Of a stretch of 64,000 nucleotides of DNA, positions 50,094 through 58,717 are shown in pieces. Origin of the DNA: Anaerolineales bacterium (lineage in GTDB: Bacteria > Chloroflexota > Anaerolineae > Anaerolineales > UBA11579); NCBI GenBank assembly GCA_026129255.1, contig JAHCIJ010000002.1, positions 450,234 through 514,233 of the forward strand, given 5' to 3'. The notes beneath the pieces were generated by a model. It was not told where the DNA came from, did not search any database, and saw only the letters and a list, made by a program, of their open reading frames with translations. The translations under genes and the position numbers were made by a program. How positions within the stretch are numbered: position 1 is the first letter of the stretch; every line of letters starts with the position of its first letter.

Positions 50094-51320
50094 ATGGACT
50101 ATCTAAACTCACTCGTGGTGGCGCTGGAAAGCCTGATGGCCAACAAGCTGCGCTCGGCGCTGACCGTGCTGGGTATCGTTATCGGCGTGGCGGCTGTGAT
50201 CGCCATGCTGGCGGTCGGCCGCGGCGCGCAGAGCACGATCACCGGCACGATCGAAGGCATCGGCACTAACCTGCTGTTCGTGATGTCGGGCGGCTCCAGC
50301 GATGTCACCAACCCCAAGCCGCTCACCCTGGCGGATGCCCAGGCCATGCAAGACAGCTTTGCCGCGCCCTCAGTTATTGGCGTGGCTCCAATGATGCAGG
50401 GCTCGGGTACGGTAACGGCCCAGGGTGAGAGCACCTCAACCATGTTGGAGGCAGTAACGCCGCAGTATGGCCCTGTGCGCAACATTGAGCTCACCGAAGG
50501 GGAGTTCATTTCTGAAGCACACGTCCTGAGCCGCTCGGCGGTGGTGATCCTTGGGCCGGATGTGGCCAAGGAACTCTTCGGCCGCACGGACGGCGTGGTG
50601 GGCGAGACCGTGCGCATCGATGGCCAGCCGTTCCGCGTCATCGGCCTGCTGGTGTCCAAGGGTGGCTCGGGTTTCACCAATGAGGACAACCGCGTGATCG
50701 TGCCACTCACTACGGCGCAGTCGCGCTTGTTGCGCCGCTCCACGCCCAACCGCGTGGACATGATCATTGTGCAGGCGGCCAGCTCCGAGGCGGTGCCGCA
50801 GGCCAGTGAGGAGATCGCCGCTATTTTGCGAGGGCGCCACCGCACCGGTATTGGCGCCGATGATTTCACCGTCTTCAACCAGCAAGACTTCCTGGACACC
50901 GCCGCGGCGGTGACCGGCGTGCTCACCATCTTCTTAGGCGGCGTGGCCGCCATCTCGCTGCTGGTGGGCGGCATCGGCATCATGAACATCATGCTGGTCT
51001 CGGTCATCGAACGTACGCGTGAGATCGGCCTGCGCAAGGCACTGGGGGCGCGCAAGCGTGACATCATGATCCAGTTCCTGGCCGAATCCTCAATGCTTAG
51101 CCTGCTGGGCGGCATCCTCGGCATCGTGCTGGGTTGGCTGATCTCGGTGGCGGTGGGGGCAGTGGCCGCCGCCAGCAATGCCGACATCACGCCGGTGATC
51201 GGCGTGGATTCGGTGCTGCTGGCTACCCTATTCTCGATGGCAGTCGGCTTGTTCTTCGGGCTGTACCCGGCCAACCGGGCGGCCAGCCTGGAGCCAGTGG
51301 AAGCGCTGCGCTTCGAATAA
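50094..51320 (+). CDS. MacB-type ABC permease (FtsX/MacB_PCD)
   Basis: 408 residues. The N-terminal helix follows ALESLMANKLRSALTVLGIVIGVAAVIAMLAVG. A periplasmic core domain lies at about 50-270, then three helices, with the FtsX motif SVIERTREIGLRKALGARKRDI. The end reads YPANRAASLEPVEALRFE, typical of MacB. AGGAA precedes the ATG at 50094. With the adaptor and ATPase it forms an efflux pump for antibiotics, peptides or lipoprotein-like substrates. Confidence 0.94.
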   Translation: MDYLNSLVVALESLMANKLRSALTVLGIVIGVAAVIAMLAVGRGAQSTITGTIEGIGTNLLFVMSGGSSDVTNPKPLTLADAQAMQDSFAAPSVIGVAPMMQGSGTVTAQGESTSTMLEAVTPQYGPVRNIELTEGEFISEAHVLSRSAVVILGPDVAKELFGRTDGVVGETVRIDGQPFRVIGLLVSKGGSGFTNEDNRVIVPLTTAQSRLLRRSTPNRVDMIIVQAASSEAVPQASEEIAAILRGRHRTGIGADDFTVFNQQDFLDTAAAVTGVLTIFLGGVAAISLLVGGIGIMNIMLVSVIERTREIGLRKALGARKRDIMIQFLAESSMLSLLGGILGIVLGWLISVAVGAVAAASNADITPVIGVDSVLLATLFSMAVGLFFGLYPANRAASLEPVEALRFE

Positions 51321-51340
51321 ATGGCATTGTGTGTGTAACA

Positions 51341-51371
51341 AAGAGAGGCTGGAAACAGCCTCTCTTTTTTG
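51341..51371 (+). terminator. Terminator of the efflux operon
   Basis: AAAGAGAGGCTG-GAAA-CAGCCTCTCTTTTTT, a 12-bp stem. Confidence 0.92.
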
Positions 51372-51470
51372 TTGCATTTTCACATTTTTAGATGCAGCGG
51401 GTTATAACAGTATCGCCGCAGCGTGTGCGGTGTTTTTATGTCAGGTAACGGTGTTGTGCAAAAGGAGCCT

Positions 51471-52337
51471 ATGAAAACAAAGGATTGGTTGGCGTTTACT
51501 GGCCTGGCCCTGGCTTGGGGTTCATCTTTCTTCTGGATCAAGATCGCCCTGGAGGAAGTAGGCCCGTTCCTGCTGGTGGCCATGCGGGTATTGCTAGGGA
51601 TCGTGGGTTTGCTGGTGGTGGTGGCCGTGCGCAAACCTGAGTGGCCCAAAGACAAGACCTTGCTGCGCAACCTGTTCATCCTGGGTATTACCAACACCGC
51701 GTTGCCCTTTGTCCTCATCTCGTGGGCGGAGTTGCATATTGACTCGGCCGTAGCCTCCATCCTGAATGCTTCGGTGCCGCTGTTCACCACAGTGATCGCC
51801 CACATTGCCCTGACCGACGACAAGATGAGCGCGCGCCGCGTGCTGGGCCTGTTGGTGGGTTTTGTGGGTGTAGCCCTGTTGGTGTTGCGTGACATTGAAG
51901 GCGATGTGCGCATGAACCTGTTGGCCCAGGGGGCCATGATCCTGGCCGTACTGTTTTATGCTGGCAGCGCCGTGTTTGCCCGCAGCAAAACCAAGGGCGC
52001 CACGCCGGTGTTGCAGGCTTTGCTGCCGCTGCTTTCAGCGGATGCATTTATCTGGGCCGCGGCGTTCATGGTGGAGTCGCCTGTGCAGCTTCCGCAACTC
52101 AGCAGTACCTGGCTGGCCTTGACCTGGCTGGGCTTGGTCGGTTCCTGTGCCGCCTATCTCTTCTACTATTACCTCATCCATTCGGTTGGCCCCACGCGCA
52201 CTACGATGGTCACCTACACCTTCCCGGTGGTGGGCGTCACGCTAGGCGTGCTGTTCTTGGGTGAGGCGCTGGATTGGCAGCTGGTTGCAGGTGGCCTGCT
52301 GATCCTGGCCAGCTTGCTTATCGTCAACCGCGGTTAG
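51471..52337 (+). CDS. EamA-family transporter
   Basis: 288 residues from the ATG at 51471 (AAGGAG upstream). Ten helices form two EamA repeats; the first starts LALAWGSSFFWIKIALEEVGP and the second ends TYTFPVVGVTLGVLFLGEAL. The substrate is unknown. A close paralog follows after 12 bases, so the two may work as a pair or be a duplication. Confidence 0.92.
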   Translation: MKTKDWLAFTGLALAWGSSFFWIKIALEEVGPFLLVAMRVLLGIVGLLVVVAVRKPEWPKDKTLLRNLFILGITNTALPFVLISWAELHIDSAVASILNASVPLFTTVIAHIALTDDKMSARRVLGLLVGFVGVALLVLRDIEGDVRMNLLAQGAMILAVLFYAGSAVFARSKTKGATPVLQALLPLLSADAFIWAAAFMVESPVQLPQLSSTWLALTWLGLVGSCAAYLFYYYLIHSVGPTRTTMVTYTFPVVGVTLGVLFLGEALDWQLVAGGLLILASLLIVNRG

Positions 52338-52349
52338 TATTCATTTTCG

Positions 52350-53213
52350 ATGAAGCAAAAAGAGATCCTCGCCTTCGCGGCGCTTAGTTTGGCTTGGGGC
52401 GGCGCCTTTTACTGGATCAAGGTGGCGCTGGAGCAGCTGCAGCCGGTCACCTTGGTGGCCTGGCGCCTGCTGCTGGGGGCGGTCTTGTTGGGCGTCACCG
52501 CTTGGCTCAAACGGGCGGCCCTGCCGCGTGGTTGGGCGCAGTGGTGGCCGCTGTTGGCGCTGGGACTGATCAATATCGCCATCCCCCTGGTAATCACGAC
52601 CTCGGGCCAGCAGTACATTGACACGGGCGTGGCTTCCATCGTGCTGTCCACCGTGCCGCTGTTCACCGTGATCCTGGCCTACTTCACCCTCAAAGACGAC
52701 AAGCTGGACACCTGGCAGCTGGCTGGCCTGCTGGTGGGCTTCGCCGGTGTGGTGCTCCTGTTGCTGCGTGATGTAGGCGGTGGCCAATCCACCTGGTGGG
52801 GCTATACCTCGCACCTGATCGCAGCGTTGCTGTACGCTGCCAGTGCCGTGTTCGCCCGCAAGGCGCTGCACGGCCACAGCGTGATCGTGCAGGCGCTGGT
52901 GCCTACCGCGTTCAGCGGGGCGCTGGTGTGGGCCGCCGCGCCGTTTGTGGAGAGCCCGCTGCAGGCGCCCACGCAGCTCATGCCGCTGATTGGGATCCTC
53001 TTTCTGGGCGCAGCGAGCTCATACTTGGGATACATGCTGTACTACTACTTGATCCGGGCGATCGGCCCGGCGCGCATGTCGATGACCACCTATACGTTCC
53101 CGCTGGTGGGGATCTTGCTGGGGGTGCTGTTCCTCAATGAAGCGCTGGACGCCTATTTGCTGCTTGGCGGTGCGCTGGTGCTCAGCAGTGTGTTTGTGGT
53201 TAATCGCGGTTAG
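52350..53213 (+). CDS. EamA-family transporter, paralog of the previous gene
   Basis: 287 residues. Shares the same landmarks: LSLAWGGAFYWIKVALEQLQP, GVASIVLSTVPLFTVILAYFTLKDDKL and TYTFPLVGILLGVLFLNEAL, and ends SVFVVNRG as its neighbour ends LLIVNRG. Its stop overlaps the stop of the convergent epimerase gene by four bases. Confidence 0.92.
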   Translation: MKQKEILAFAALSLAWGGAFYWIKVALEQLQPVTLVAWRLLLGAVLLGVTAWLKRAALPRGWAQWWPLLALGLINIAIPLVITTSGQQYIDTGVASIVLSTVPLFTVILAYFTLKDDKLDTWQLAGLLVGFAGVVLLLLRDVGGGQSTWWGYTSHLIAALLYAASAVFARKALHGHSVIVQALVPTAFSGALVWAAAPFVESPLQAPTQLMPLIGILFLGAASSYLGYMLYYYLIRAIGPARMSMTTYTFPLVGILLGVLFLNEALDAYLLLGGALVLSSVFVVNRG

Positions 53214-53761
53214 TTAGACTTGTCGCGTTCGCTGGCCGGGCGGGTCAACTTGCGCAAATAGTCAATGGCTTCGGCGGCGCGCAGTTGGCCGCGGTTAAGC
53301 AGATGCTCGGCCGCCTGGCGGGCGCGCTCCAAGCGGATCTGCAACTCTTGCCCGCTCAACTCATACAACTCCACCAACACACCGTGCGTGCTCTCTGGGT
53401 GGATGAAGGCGATCTTCTTGCCGCCCGTGCCGATGATGGGCTCAGGGTTGATGAGACGCACGCCCTTGCCTCTGAGATGCTCCATGGTGGCCTGGATATC
53501 GTAGACCTCAAAGCAGATGTGATGAATGCCCGGCCCGCGCTTCTCCAGGTAGCGCGCCACACCACTCTCGGTGTCCGTGGGGGTGACCAGCTCCACTTCG
53601 CTCTCCGCCGTTGGCAGGAAGGCCACGATGGAGTGTTCGCTGGGCACTTCTTCCATATGCGAAAGGTCCAACCCTAGAGCATCCTGCCAGAATTCGAGGG
53701 CTTTATCCATGTCCTTTACCACCACGGCGATGTGATCGATCTTCTTTACGAACGATGGCAT
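53210..53761 (-). CDS. mce: Methylmalonyl-CoA epimerase
   Basis: 183 residues from the ATG at 53761. A vicinal-oxygen-chelate fold with two beta-alpha-beta-beta-beta units: KKIDHIAVVVKDMDKALEFW, then GPGIHHICFEVYDI and FIHPESTHGVLVELYEL. The metal ligands His, Gln/Glu and Glu are in DHIAV, HHICF and ELYEL. It interconverts (2S)- and (2R)-methylmalonyl-CoA. A C-terminal extension of about 45 residues (LERARQAAEHLLNRGQLRAA) is longer than in the basic enzyme. It is 16 bases downstream of the mutase stop. Confidence 0.93.
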   Translation of the reverse strand: MPSFVKKIDHIAVVVKDMDKALEFWQDALGLDLSHMEEVPSEHSIVAFLPTAESEVELVTPTDTESGVARYLEKRGPGIHHICFEVYDIQATMEHLRGKGVRLINPEPIIGTGGKKIAFIHPESTHGVLVELYELSGQELQIRLERARQAAEHLLNRGQLRAAEAIDYLRKLTRPASERDKSN

Positions 53762-53777
53762 TGCGGCGCAAGCTCCT

Positions 53778-55394
53778 TTAAGCTGCGGGCGGCTGGTACT
53801 CACCCCAGAGGGTGCGCAAATGGTTGCAGATCTCGCCCAGGGTGATGTTGTTCTCTACACATTCGATGAAGATGGGTAGCAGGTTATCGCTGCCCTTGGC
53901 GGCGGTTTCCAGGTGGCCGAGCAGCTCCTGCACGCGGGCGTTGTCGCGCCGCTGGCGCAGGGCGGCCAGCCGTTGGCGGGCGGCGGCTTCCAGCGCCGGG
54001 TCGACTTCCAGCCGCTCAGGCTGCACGTCTTCCTCAGTTTGGAAAGCGTTTACGCCCACCACGATCTCTTCGCCGCTCTCCAGCGCCTGCTGGAACGCAT
54101 AGGCGGCATTTTGAATTTCGTTCTGGATGTAGCCCTGCTCGATGGCCGCCAGCGCCCCGCCCATCGTTTCAATGCGCTCAATGTACTGCTGCGCCTCGGC
54201 CTCGATCTGGTCAGTGAGGTACTCGATGGCATACGAGCCCCCCAGCGGGTCCACCGTATCGCCCGCCTTGGACTCGTGCGCAATGATCTGCTGCGTGCGC
54301 AGCGCCACGCGCACGGCGCCCTCGGTGGGCAGCCACAGCGCTTCGTCGAGGCTGTTGGTGTGCAGGCTCTGCGTGCCGCCCATCACGGCGGCCAGCGCCT
54401 GCACCGTGACGCGCGCCACGTTGTTGTGCGGCTGTTGGGCGGTAAGGGTGGAGCCAGCTGTCTGGGTGTGGAAGCGCAGCTTCCACGAGGCCGGGTTCTG
54501 CGCCTTGAAGCGCTCTTTCATGATGCGCGCCCACATACGGCGGGCGGCACGGAACTTGGCAACTTCTTCCAAAAAGTGGTTGTGGGCATTGAAAAAGAAC
54601 GAGAGCTGCCCGGCAAAATCGTCAATGTCCAGGCCAGCCTTGAGCGCCTCTTGCACATAGGCGATGCCGTTGGCCAGCGTGAAAGCCACTTCCTGCACGG
54701 CGGTGGAACCCGCCTCGCGGATGTGATAGCCGGAAATACTGATCGTATTCCAGCGCGGTACTTCCTGCTGGCAATACTTGAAGATGTCGGTGATCAGCCG
54801 CATGGAGGGCTGGGGTGGGTAGATGTAGGTGCCGCGGGCGATGTACTCTTTGAGGATGTCATTCTGCACCGTGCCACGCAGCTTGCTGGGCTCCACGCCC
54901 TGGCGCTTGCCCACGGCAATGTACAGCGCCAGCAATACGGCTGCTGGCGCATTGATGGTCATACTGGTGGATACCTGATCGAGCGGGATGCCGTCGAACA
55001 ACTGCTGCATATCCTCAATGGACGAGATGCTCACGCCCACTTTACCGACCTCGCCCAGTGCCATGGGGTCATCGGCGTCATAGCCGATCTGGGTGGGCAG
55101 GTCAAAGGCCACCGAGAGGCCGGACTGGCCCTGTGAGAGCAGGTAACGGTAGCGCTTGTTGGATTCCTCAGCGCTGGCGTAGCCGGCGTACTGGCGCATG
55201 GTCCACAGGCGGCCGCGGTACATGGTGGGCTGCACGCCGCGCGTGTAGGGGAACTCGCCCGGCGCGCCGAGCGCCGCGCCCGGGTCGCTGTGCACATCGC
55301 CGGGAGTGATGGCGGTGGGCAGCTCAATGCCACTGGAGGTGGTGAAGCTCGGCTTGCGCTCTTCCGGCTTGGGGGCGGAGGTGTTTGCAGACAT
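53778..55394 (-). CDS. Methylmalonyl-CoA mutase, large (catalytic) subunit
   Basis: 538 residues from the ATG at 55394. This is the TIM-barrel substrate domain: [81 protein letters not shown] and [17 protein letters not shown]. The B12-binding domain (DxHxxG) is absent, so a separate small subunit is needed, as in archaeal and many Chloroflexota enzymes. It rearranges methylmalonyl-CoA to succinyl-CoA in the propionate pathway together with Mce. TATACT lies nine bases before the start. Confidence 0.96.
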   Translation of the reverse strand: MSANTSAPKPEERKPSFTTSSGIELPTAITPGDVHSDPGAALGAPGEFPYTRGVQPTMYRGRLWTMRQYAGYASAEESNKRYRYLLSQGQSGLSVAFDLPTQIGYDADDPMALGEVGKVGVSISSIEDMQQLFDGIPLDQVSTSMTINAPAAVLLALYIAVGKRQGVEPSKLRGTVQNDILKEYIARGTYIYPPQPSMRLITDIFKYCQQEVPRWNTISISGYHIREAGSTAVQEVAFTLANGIAYVQEALKAGLDIDDFAGQLSFFFNAHNHFLEEVAKFRAARRMWARIMKERFKAQNPASWKLRFHTQTAGSTLTAQQPHNNVARVTVQALAAVMGGTQSLHTNSLDEALWLPTEGAVRVALRTQQIIAHESKAGDTVDPLGGSYAIEYLTDQIEAEAQQYIERIETMGGALAAIEQGYIQNEIQNAAYAFQQALESGEEIVVGVNAFQTEEDVQPERLEVDPALEAAARQRLAALRQRRDNARVQELLGHLETAAKGSDNLLPIFIECVENNITLGEICNHLRTLWGEYQPPAA

Positions 55395-55505
55395 GCTCAG
55401 CAGAGTATACCTGCACGCGTGCATACGCCCGTTGAGCGCTGTGCGGTGGCGCCTAGCCGATTGGGTAGTGTGTTTTTACAGGGGATGAGGTATAGTTAAC
55501 GGGTT

Positions 55506-55754
55506 ATGGCAAAAGAAAAAGACATGGTCAAAGTTGAGGGCACGGTGATTGAAGCGCTGCCGGGCACTCAGTTCCAGGTAGAGCTGGATAATGGCCACCG
55601 CGTACTTGCTTATCTTTCGGGCAAAATGCGCCGCTTCTATATTCGTATCCTGCTGGGTGACCGCGTCACGCTGGAAATGTCGCCTTATGACATGCAGCGC
55701 GGCCGCATCGTCTACCGCTACAACAAGGCACCCAACCAAAACCCAATGCCCTAA
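55506..55754 (+). CDS. infA: Translation initiation factor IF-1
   Basis: 82 residues, one S1/OB-fold domain: [55 protein letters not shown], then RGRIVYRY. All IF-1 core residues are in place. It is a solitary gene here, outside the ribosomal protein operon where infA usually sits, so it may be a second copy or a relocated gene. TATAGT lies nine bases before the ATG. Confidence 0.96.
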   Translation: MAKEKDMVKVEGTVIEALPGTQFQVELDNGHRVLAYLSGKMRRFYIRILLGDRVTLEMSPYDMQRGRIVYRYNKAPNQNPMP

Positions 55755-55782
55755 AAAAAGCCCCGCTTGGCGGGGCTTTTTT
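55753..55782. terminator. Bidirectional terminator
   Basis: AAAAAAAGCCCCGC-TTG-GCGGGGCTTTTTT between the convergent infA and C39-like genes. Confidence 0.93.
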
Positions 55783-55786
55783 GTTT

Positions 55787-56998
55787 CTATGGCACCAGGC
55801 GTATCACTTGGCCCGGCAACAGCGCATAGGGGAAATTGAGATTGTTAAGCGCGGCCACTTGCAGCCACTCCACCCCGTAATAGTGCGCCAGTGCAAACAG
55901 GCTCTCCGTACGCGTGGCGGTATACACCTCCGGCACCTCGATCTCGACCGGCGGGGGCGGCGCGCTCGGCTGGCTGCTGGCGGGCAGCCGTAGCACCTGC
56001 CCAGGCAGCAGCAGGTAGGGCGACTCCATCTCGTTGACGGCGGCCAGCGCCTGCCAATCCAGCTGCAGCTCCCAGGCGATCTTCATCAGATGGTCGCCGC
56101 GCTGCACGGTGTAGGTGTCGGCGGAAGGCTGCGGGCCGCTCTCGCGCTGCACGGGATGCAGGGTCAACTCCTGGCCGGGGAACAGTGTATAGGGGTAGGT
56201 GATGTTGTTCCAAGCGGCCAGGTCGGCCCAGGCGAAGCCGAGGCGCGCTGCCACGCGGTTCAGCGTATCGCCCGTTTGGACGATATAGCCCGGCTGCAGA
56301 GGCTCTTCGCTCACTGGCGGCTCAGGGTCGTTGGCCTCAGGCTGGTTGCGCGGCCCATCGGTGAACACGGCCATATTGTTGAGCACGCCCCATGAGGCCA
56401 GGAAATTTTGGATGGAATGGGTGATGGTGTAGCCGGTCAGCGCGTCCACCAATTGCACCGAGTTCTGGTCATAGCCGATCAGCGTCATGGTGTGCTGGTT
56501 GTTGGCCACCAGCACCGAGTTGCCGGCCTGAGTGGTGTAGTAGCGTTGCGTACCGGCCCACACCGAGCCGATCACCCACACGATCACGGGGCGGCCAGCG
56601 GCGATCTCCGTTTGCAAGTCTTGCCAGCTCAAGCCTTGCTCGGCGCGAGCGTTGAGCCCGTAGCTGCGCAGCAGGCGCGCGATGGGTTCGGCGTGCACGC
56701 CGTAGGAGGCGGGCGGGATGTAACCCCACGGGTCATGCACATTGCCTACAAAGCCGAGGTTGGGGTCATCCGAACTGGGCAGGTTGTTGAAGAACTCCGT
56801 CTCGCTGATGCTGTAGCCCCAGTAGGCTGCCACGTCCACCGCTGAGCGCGATTCGCACGACAACGAATATTGCTGGGCGCGGCCCACGAAGCCGCTGATA
56901 TACGCCTGCGCGGGCAGATCGGTCTGCGCGGCGTGCACCCTGATAGGAGCTGTTGCGGAGGCAAACAGCATGGCAAGTGGAATCAGGATTCTTTTCAT
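55787..56998 (-). CDS. Secreted C39-like cysteine protease domain with three LysM repeats
   Basis: 403 residues. Signal peptide 1-23. A peptidase_C39_2-like domain at about 30-225 has the candidate Cys in YSLSCESRSAVDVAAYWG and the His in ANNQHTMTLIGYD. Three LysM modules follow: YIVQTGDTLNRVAARLG, YTVQRGDHLMKIAWELQ and YTATRTESLFALAHYYG. LysM modules bind peptidoglycan, so the protein is probably wall-bound. The catalytic pair is present but the exact activity is not shown. It is a single gene after the infA terminator. Confidence 0.85.
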   Translation of the reverse strand: MKRILIPLAMLFASATAPIRVHAAQTDLPAQAYISGFVGRAQQYSLSCESRSAVDVAAYWGYSISETEFFNNLPSSDDPNLGFVGNVHDPWGYIPPASYGVHAEPIARLLRSYGLNARAEQGLSWQDLQTEIAAGRPVIVWVIGSVWAGTQRYYTTQAGNSVLVANNQHTMTLIGYDQNSVQLVDALTGYTITHSIQNFLASWGVLNNMAVFTDGPRNQPEANDPEPPVSEEPLQPGYIVQTGDTLNRVAARLGFAWADLAAWNNITYPYTLFPGQELTLHPVQRESGPQPSADTYTVQRGDHLMKIAWELQLDWQALAAVNEMESPYLLLPGQVLRLPASSQPSAPPPPVEIEVPEVYTATRTESLFALAHYYGVEWLQVAALNNLNFPYALLPGQVIRLVP

Positions 56999-57034
56999 CG
57001 TTGCTTCAAAATATTACCCAGTTCATATTCCTTT

Positions 57035-57167
57035 GTCATTCCGAACGAGGGCGCTTTGCTCTGCTACGCAGAGCAGCCCGAGGAGGAATCCTTTAGGTCA
57101 CAAATCGGCCAGATATTGATTGGCCTAAAGGATTCCTCCTCACGGCTACGCCGTTCGTCGGAATGAC
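57035..57167. repeat. Family B long hairpin
   Basis: GTCATTCCGAACGAGGGCGC opens, CGTTCGTCGGAATGAC closes. Inner arms GAGGAGGAATCCTTTAGG and CCTAAAGGATTCCTCCTC. Confidence 0.88.
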
Positions 57168-57179
57168 AAATGCGTGCCA

Positions 57180-57185
57180 TATAAT
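57180..57185 (+). promoter_or_regulatory. -10 box, leaderless start of rsmG
   Basis: TATAAT ends six bases before the ATG at 57192. The in-frame ATG at 57174 would lie upstream of it. Confidence 0.6.
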
Positions 57186-57191
57186 CGCTTT

Positions 57192-57905
57192 ATGCAATCT
57201 TTCACTGATTCCGTGCAGACCATGCTGGGCGAACCATTGAGCGCCGAGCAAGCTGCCGCCTTTGACACGTACGCTGATGAGCTGCTGGAGTGGAACCAGC
57301 GCATCAACCTGACCGCCGTGCGCGAGCGCGAAGCCGTGTACACGCGCCACTTCCTCGATTCGCTGAGCTGCTGGCTGGCCATGCGCCAGCAGCCGGGCGC
57401 CCGCATCATCGATGTGGGCACCGGCGCCGGGCTGCCGGGGCTGCCGCTGAAGATCTGGCAGCCGGGGCTGCAGCTCAGCCTGCTAGAATCGGTGGGCAAG
57501 AAGGCGCGCTTTCTTGAGCATGTTGTGCAAGTTCTGGGCCTGAGCAATGTGCAGGTGCTCACCGCCCGCGCCGAGGATGCCGGGCGTGACCCTGCCCACC
57601 GCGAGCAGTACGACTGGGCGGTGGCGCGCGCCGTAGCCCCGCTGCCCGTGCTGGCAGAGTACCTGCTGCCCTTCGTGCGCGTGGGCGGCTACATGCTGGC
57701 GCAGAAGGCACGCGGCGTGGCCGAGGAGGCCGAGCAGTCCGCCAACGCCTTCGGCCAGCTGGGCGGCAAGCTGCGTGACCTGATTCAGGTGCGTGTACCC
57801 GGCTTGGAGGATGAGGAGCGTTGGCTGGTGGTGGTGCAGAAGCTGAAGCCAACCCAGGCGCGCTTTCCGCGGCAGGCGGGTACGCCGAGCAAGAATCCGT
57901 TGTGA
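57192..57905 (+). CDS. rsmG: 16S rRNA (guanine-N7) methyltransferase RsmG
   Basis: 237 residues. A Rossmann SAM methyltransferase that methylates G527 of 16S rRNA. Motifs are WNQRINLTAVRE, HFLDSL, the SAM loop IIDVGTGAGLPGLPLKI, LLESVGKKARFL and DWAVARAVAPLPVLAEY. In many bacteria rsmG lies near the origin with parAB or dnaA; here it is next to a toxin-antitoxin pair and recF, but no parAB is present. The start is fixed by the promoter at 57180. Confidence 0.96.
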   Translation: MQSFTDSVQTMLGEPLSAEQAAAFDTYADELLEWNQRINLTAVREREAVYTRHFLDSLSCWLAMRQQPGARIIDVGTGAGLPGLPLKIWQPGLQLSLLESVGKKARFLEHVVQVLGLSNVQVLTARAEDAGRDPAHREQYDWAVARAVAPLPVLAEYLLPFVRVGGYMLAQKARGVAEEAEQSANAFGQLGGKLRDLIQVRVPGLEDEERWLVVVQKLKPTQARFPRQAGTPSKNPL

Positions 57906-58086
57906 GGAAGCGGTTAGCTATCAGCTATCAGCTGTTAGCTTTAAGCTTCAGTCAGATTGAATTCCTGCAAGTTGGGATGGCAACACAACAAACCTCGTAG
58001 GGGCGTACGCTGCTTCGCAGCGTAGCATGCCTCGCCCCTGCCAAGCCAAGATTAGATTCTTGCCAATCGGGAAAACAGCAAACCGA

Positions 58087-58467
58087 CTACCGCTGAGCTT
58101 TAGCTATGTATTTAACACCAGCCAAGTCTGCAAAATCCGCATCCTGTGTCCATATCACTGCGTTGTTTGCATACCCTGCGGCGTAGATGATGCTGTCTGC
58201 CATCGGCAGCTTAAATTCCAACGAAAACTTGGCTGCCAGCAAAGCTAACTCGGCATCCAGCTCGATGATCAACCCCTCATGCATGATGGACACAGCCTGC
58301 AGCGCTGCCCCTTCACCGCGCTGAAGATGGACGCGTTTGAAGACCTCGTAAATGCACACGCTAGGCACTATCAGCTGGTTGGTCTTCTTGATGGGCGCGG
58401 CAAAGAAAGCTGCGTTTGGCCCATCGGCAAAGTATTCCAACCAGCCTGAGGAGTCGATGAGGTTCAT
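58087..58467 (-). CDS. vapC: VapC-type PIN-domain toxin
   Basis: 126 residues, a PIN-fold ribonuclease. The acidic metal site is complete: Asp5 in LIDSSGW, Glu in CIYEVFKRV, Asp in LPMADSIIYAAG and Asp in WTQDADFADL. Free VapC cleaves tRNA or rRNA; the target is unknown. The start overlaps the antitoxin stop by four bases, so expression is coupled. Confidence 0.93.
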   Translation of the reverse strand: MNLIDSSGWLEYFADGPNAAFFAAPIKKTNQLIVPSVCIYEVFKRVHLQRGEGAALQAVSIMHEGLIIELDAELALLAAKFSLEFKLPMADSIIYAAGYANNAVIWTQDADFADLAGVKYIAKAQR

Positions 58468-58670
58468 TCGCGGTCTGGCTCGCGGTCTACGTCTGTGTCA
58501 ATACCCTTATAGAGCCCGCGTGCCTCGGCAATGCTGATCTGTGGAATGAGCTCAATACGGTCACCGTATTGAATGACGCGCACGGTCTGCCCAGGCTTGA
58601 TGCCCAGTGATTTGCGAATAGCCTTGGGAATGACGATCTGGAACTTTGGGGATACTTTTACGCTTGTCAT
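58464..58670 (-). CDS. vapB: VapB/AbrB-type antitoxin
   Basis: 68 residues. The swapped-hairpin DNA-binding domain reads VKVSPKFQIVIPKAIRKSLGIKPGQTV and is followed by a short toxin-binding tail (RGLYKGIDTDVDREPD). It represses its promoter and neutralises the PIN toxin. The upstream gap of 47 bases before the recF stop probably holds its promoter. Confidence 0.92.
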   Translation of the reverse strand: MTSVKVSPKFQIVIPKAIRKSLGIKPGQTVRVIQYGDRIELIPQISIAEARGLYKGIDTDVDREPDRE

Positions 58671-58717
58671 ACGTTTCTCCTATCGATGAGAAAATCGTAT
58701 GACGATTATAGCCTACT

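Noticed and set aside
53913..55136. Plus-strand ORF of 407 residues opposite the mutase gene
   Set aside because: No recognisable motif; the minus strand encodes complete methylmalonyl-CoA mutase blocks.
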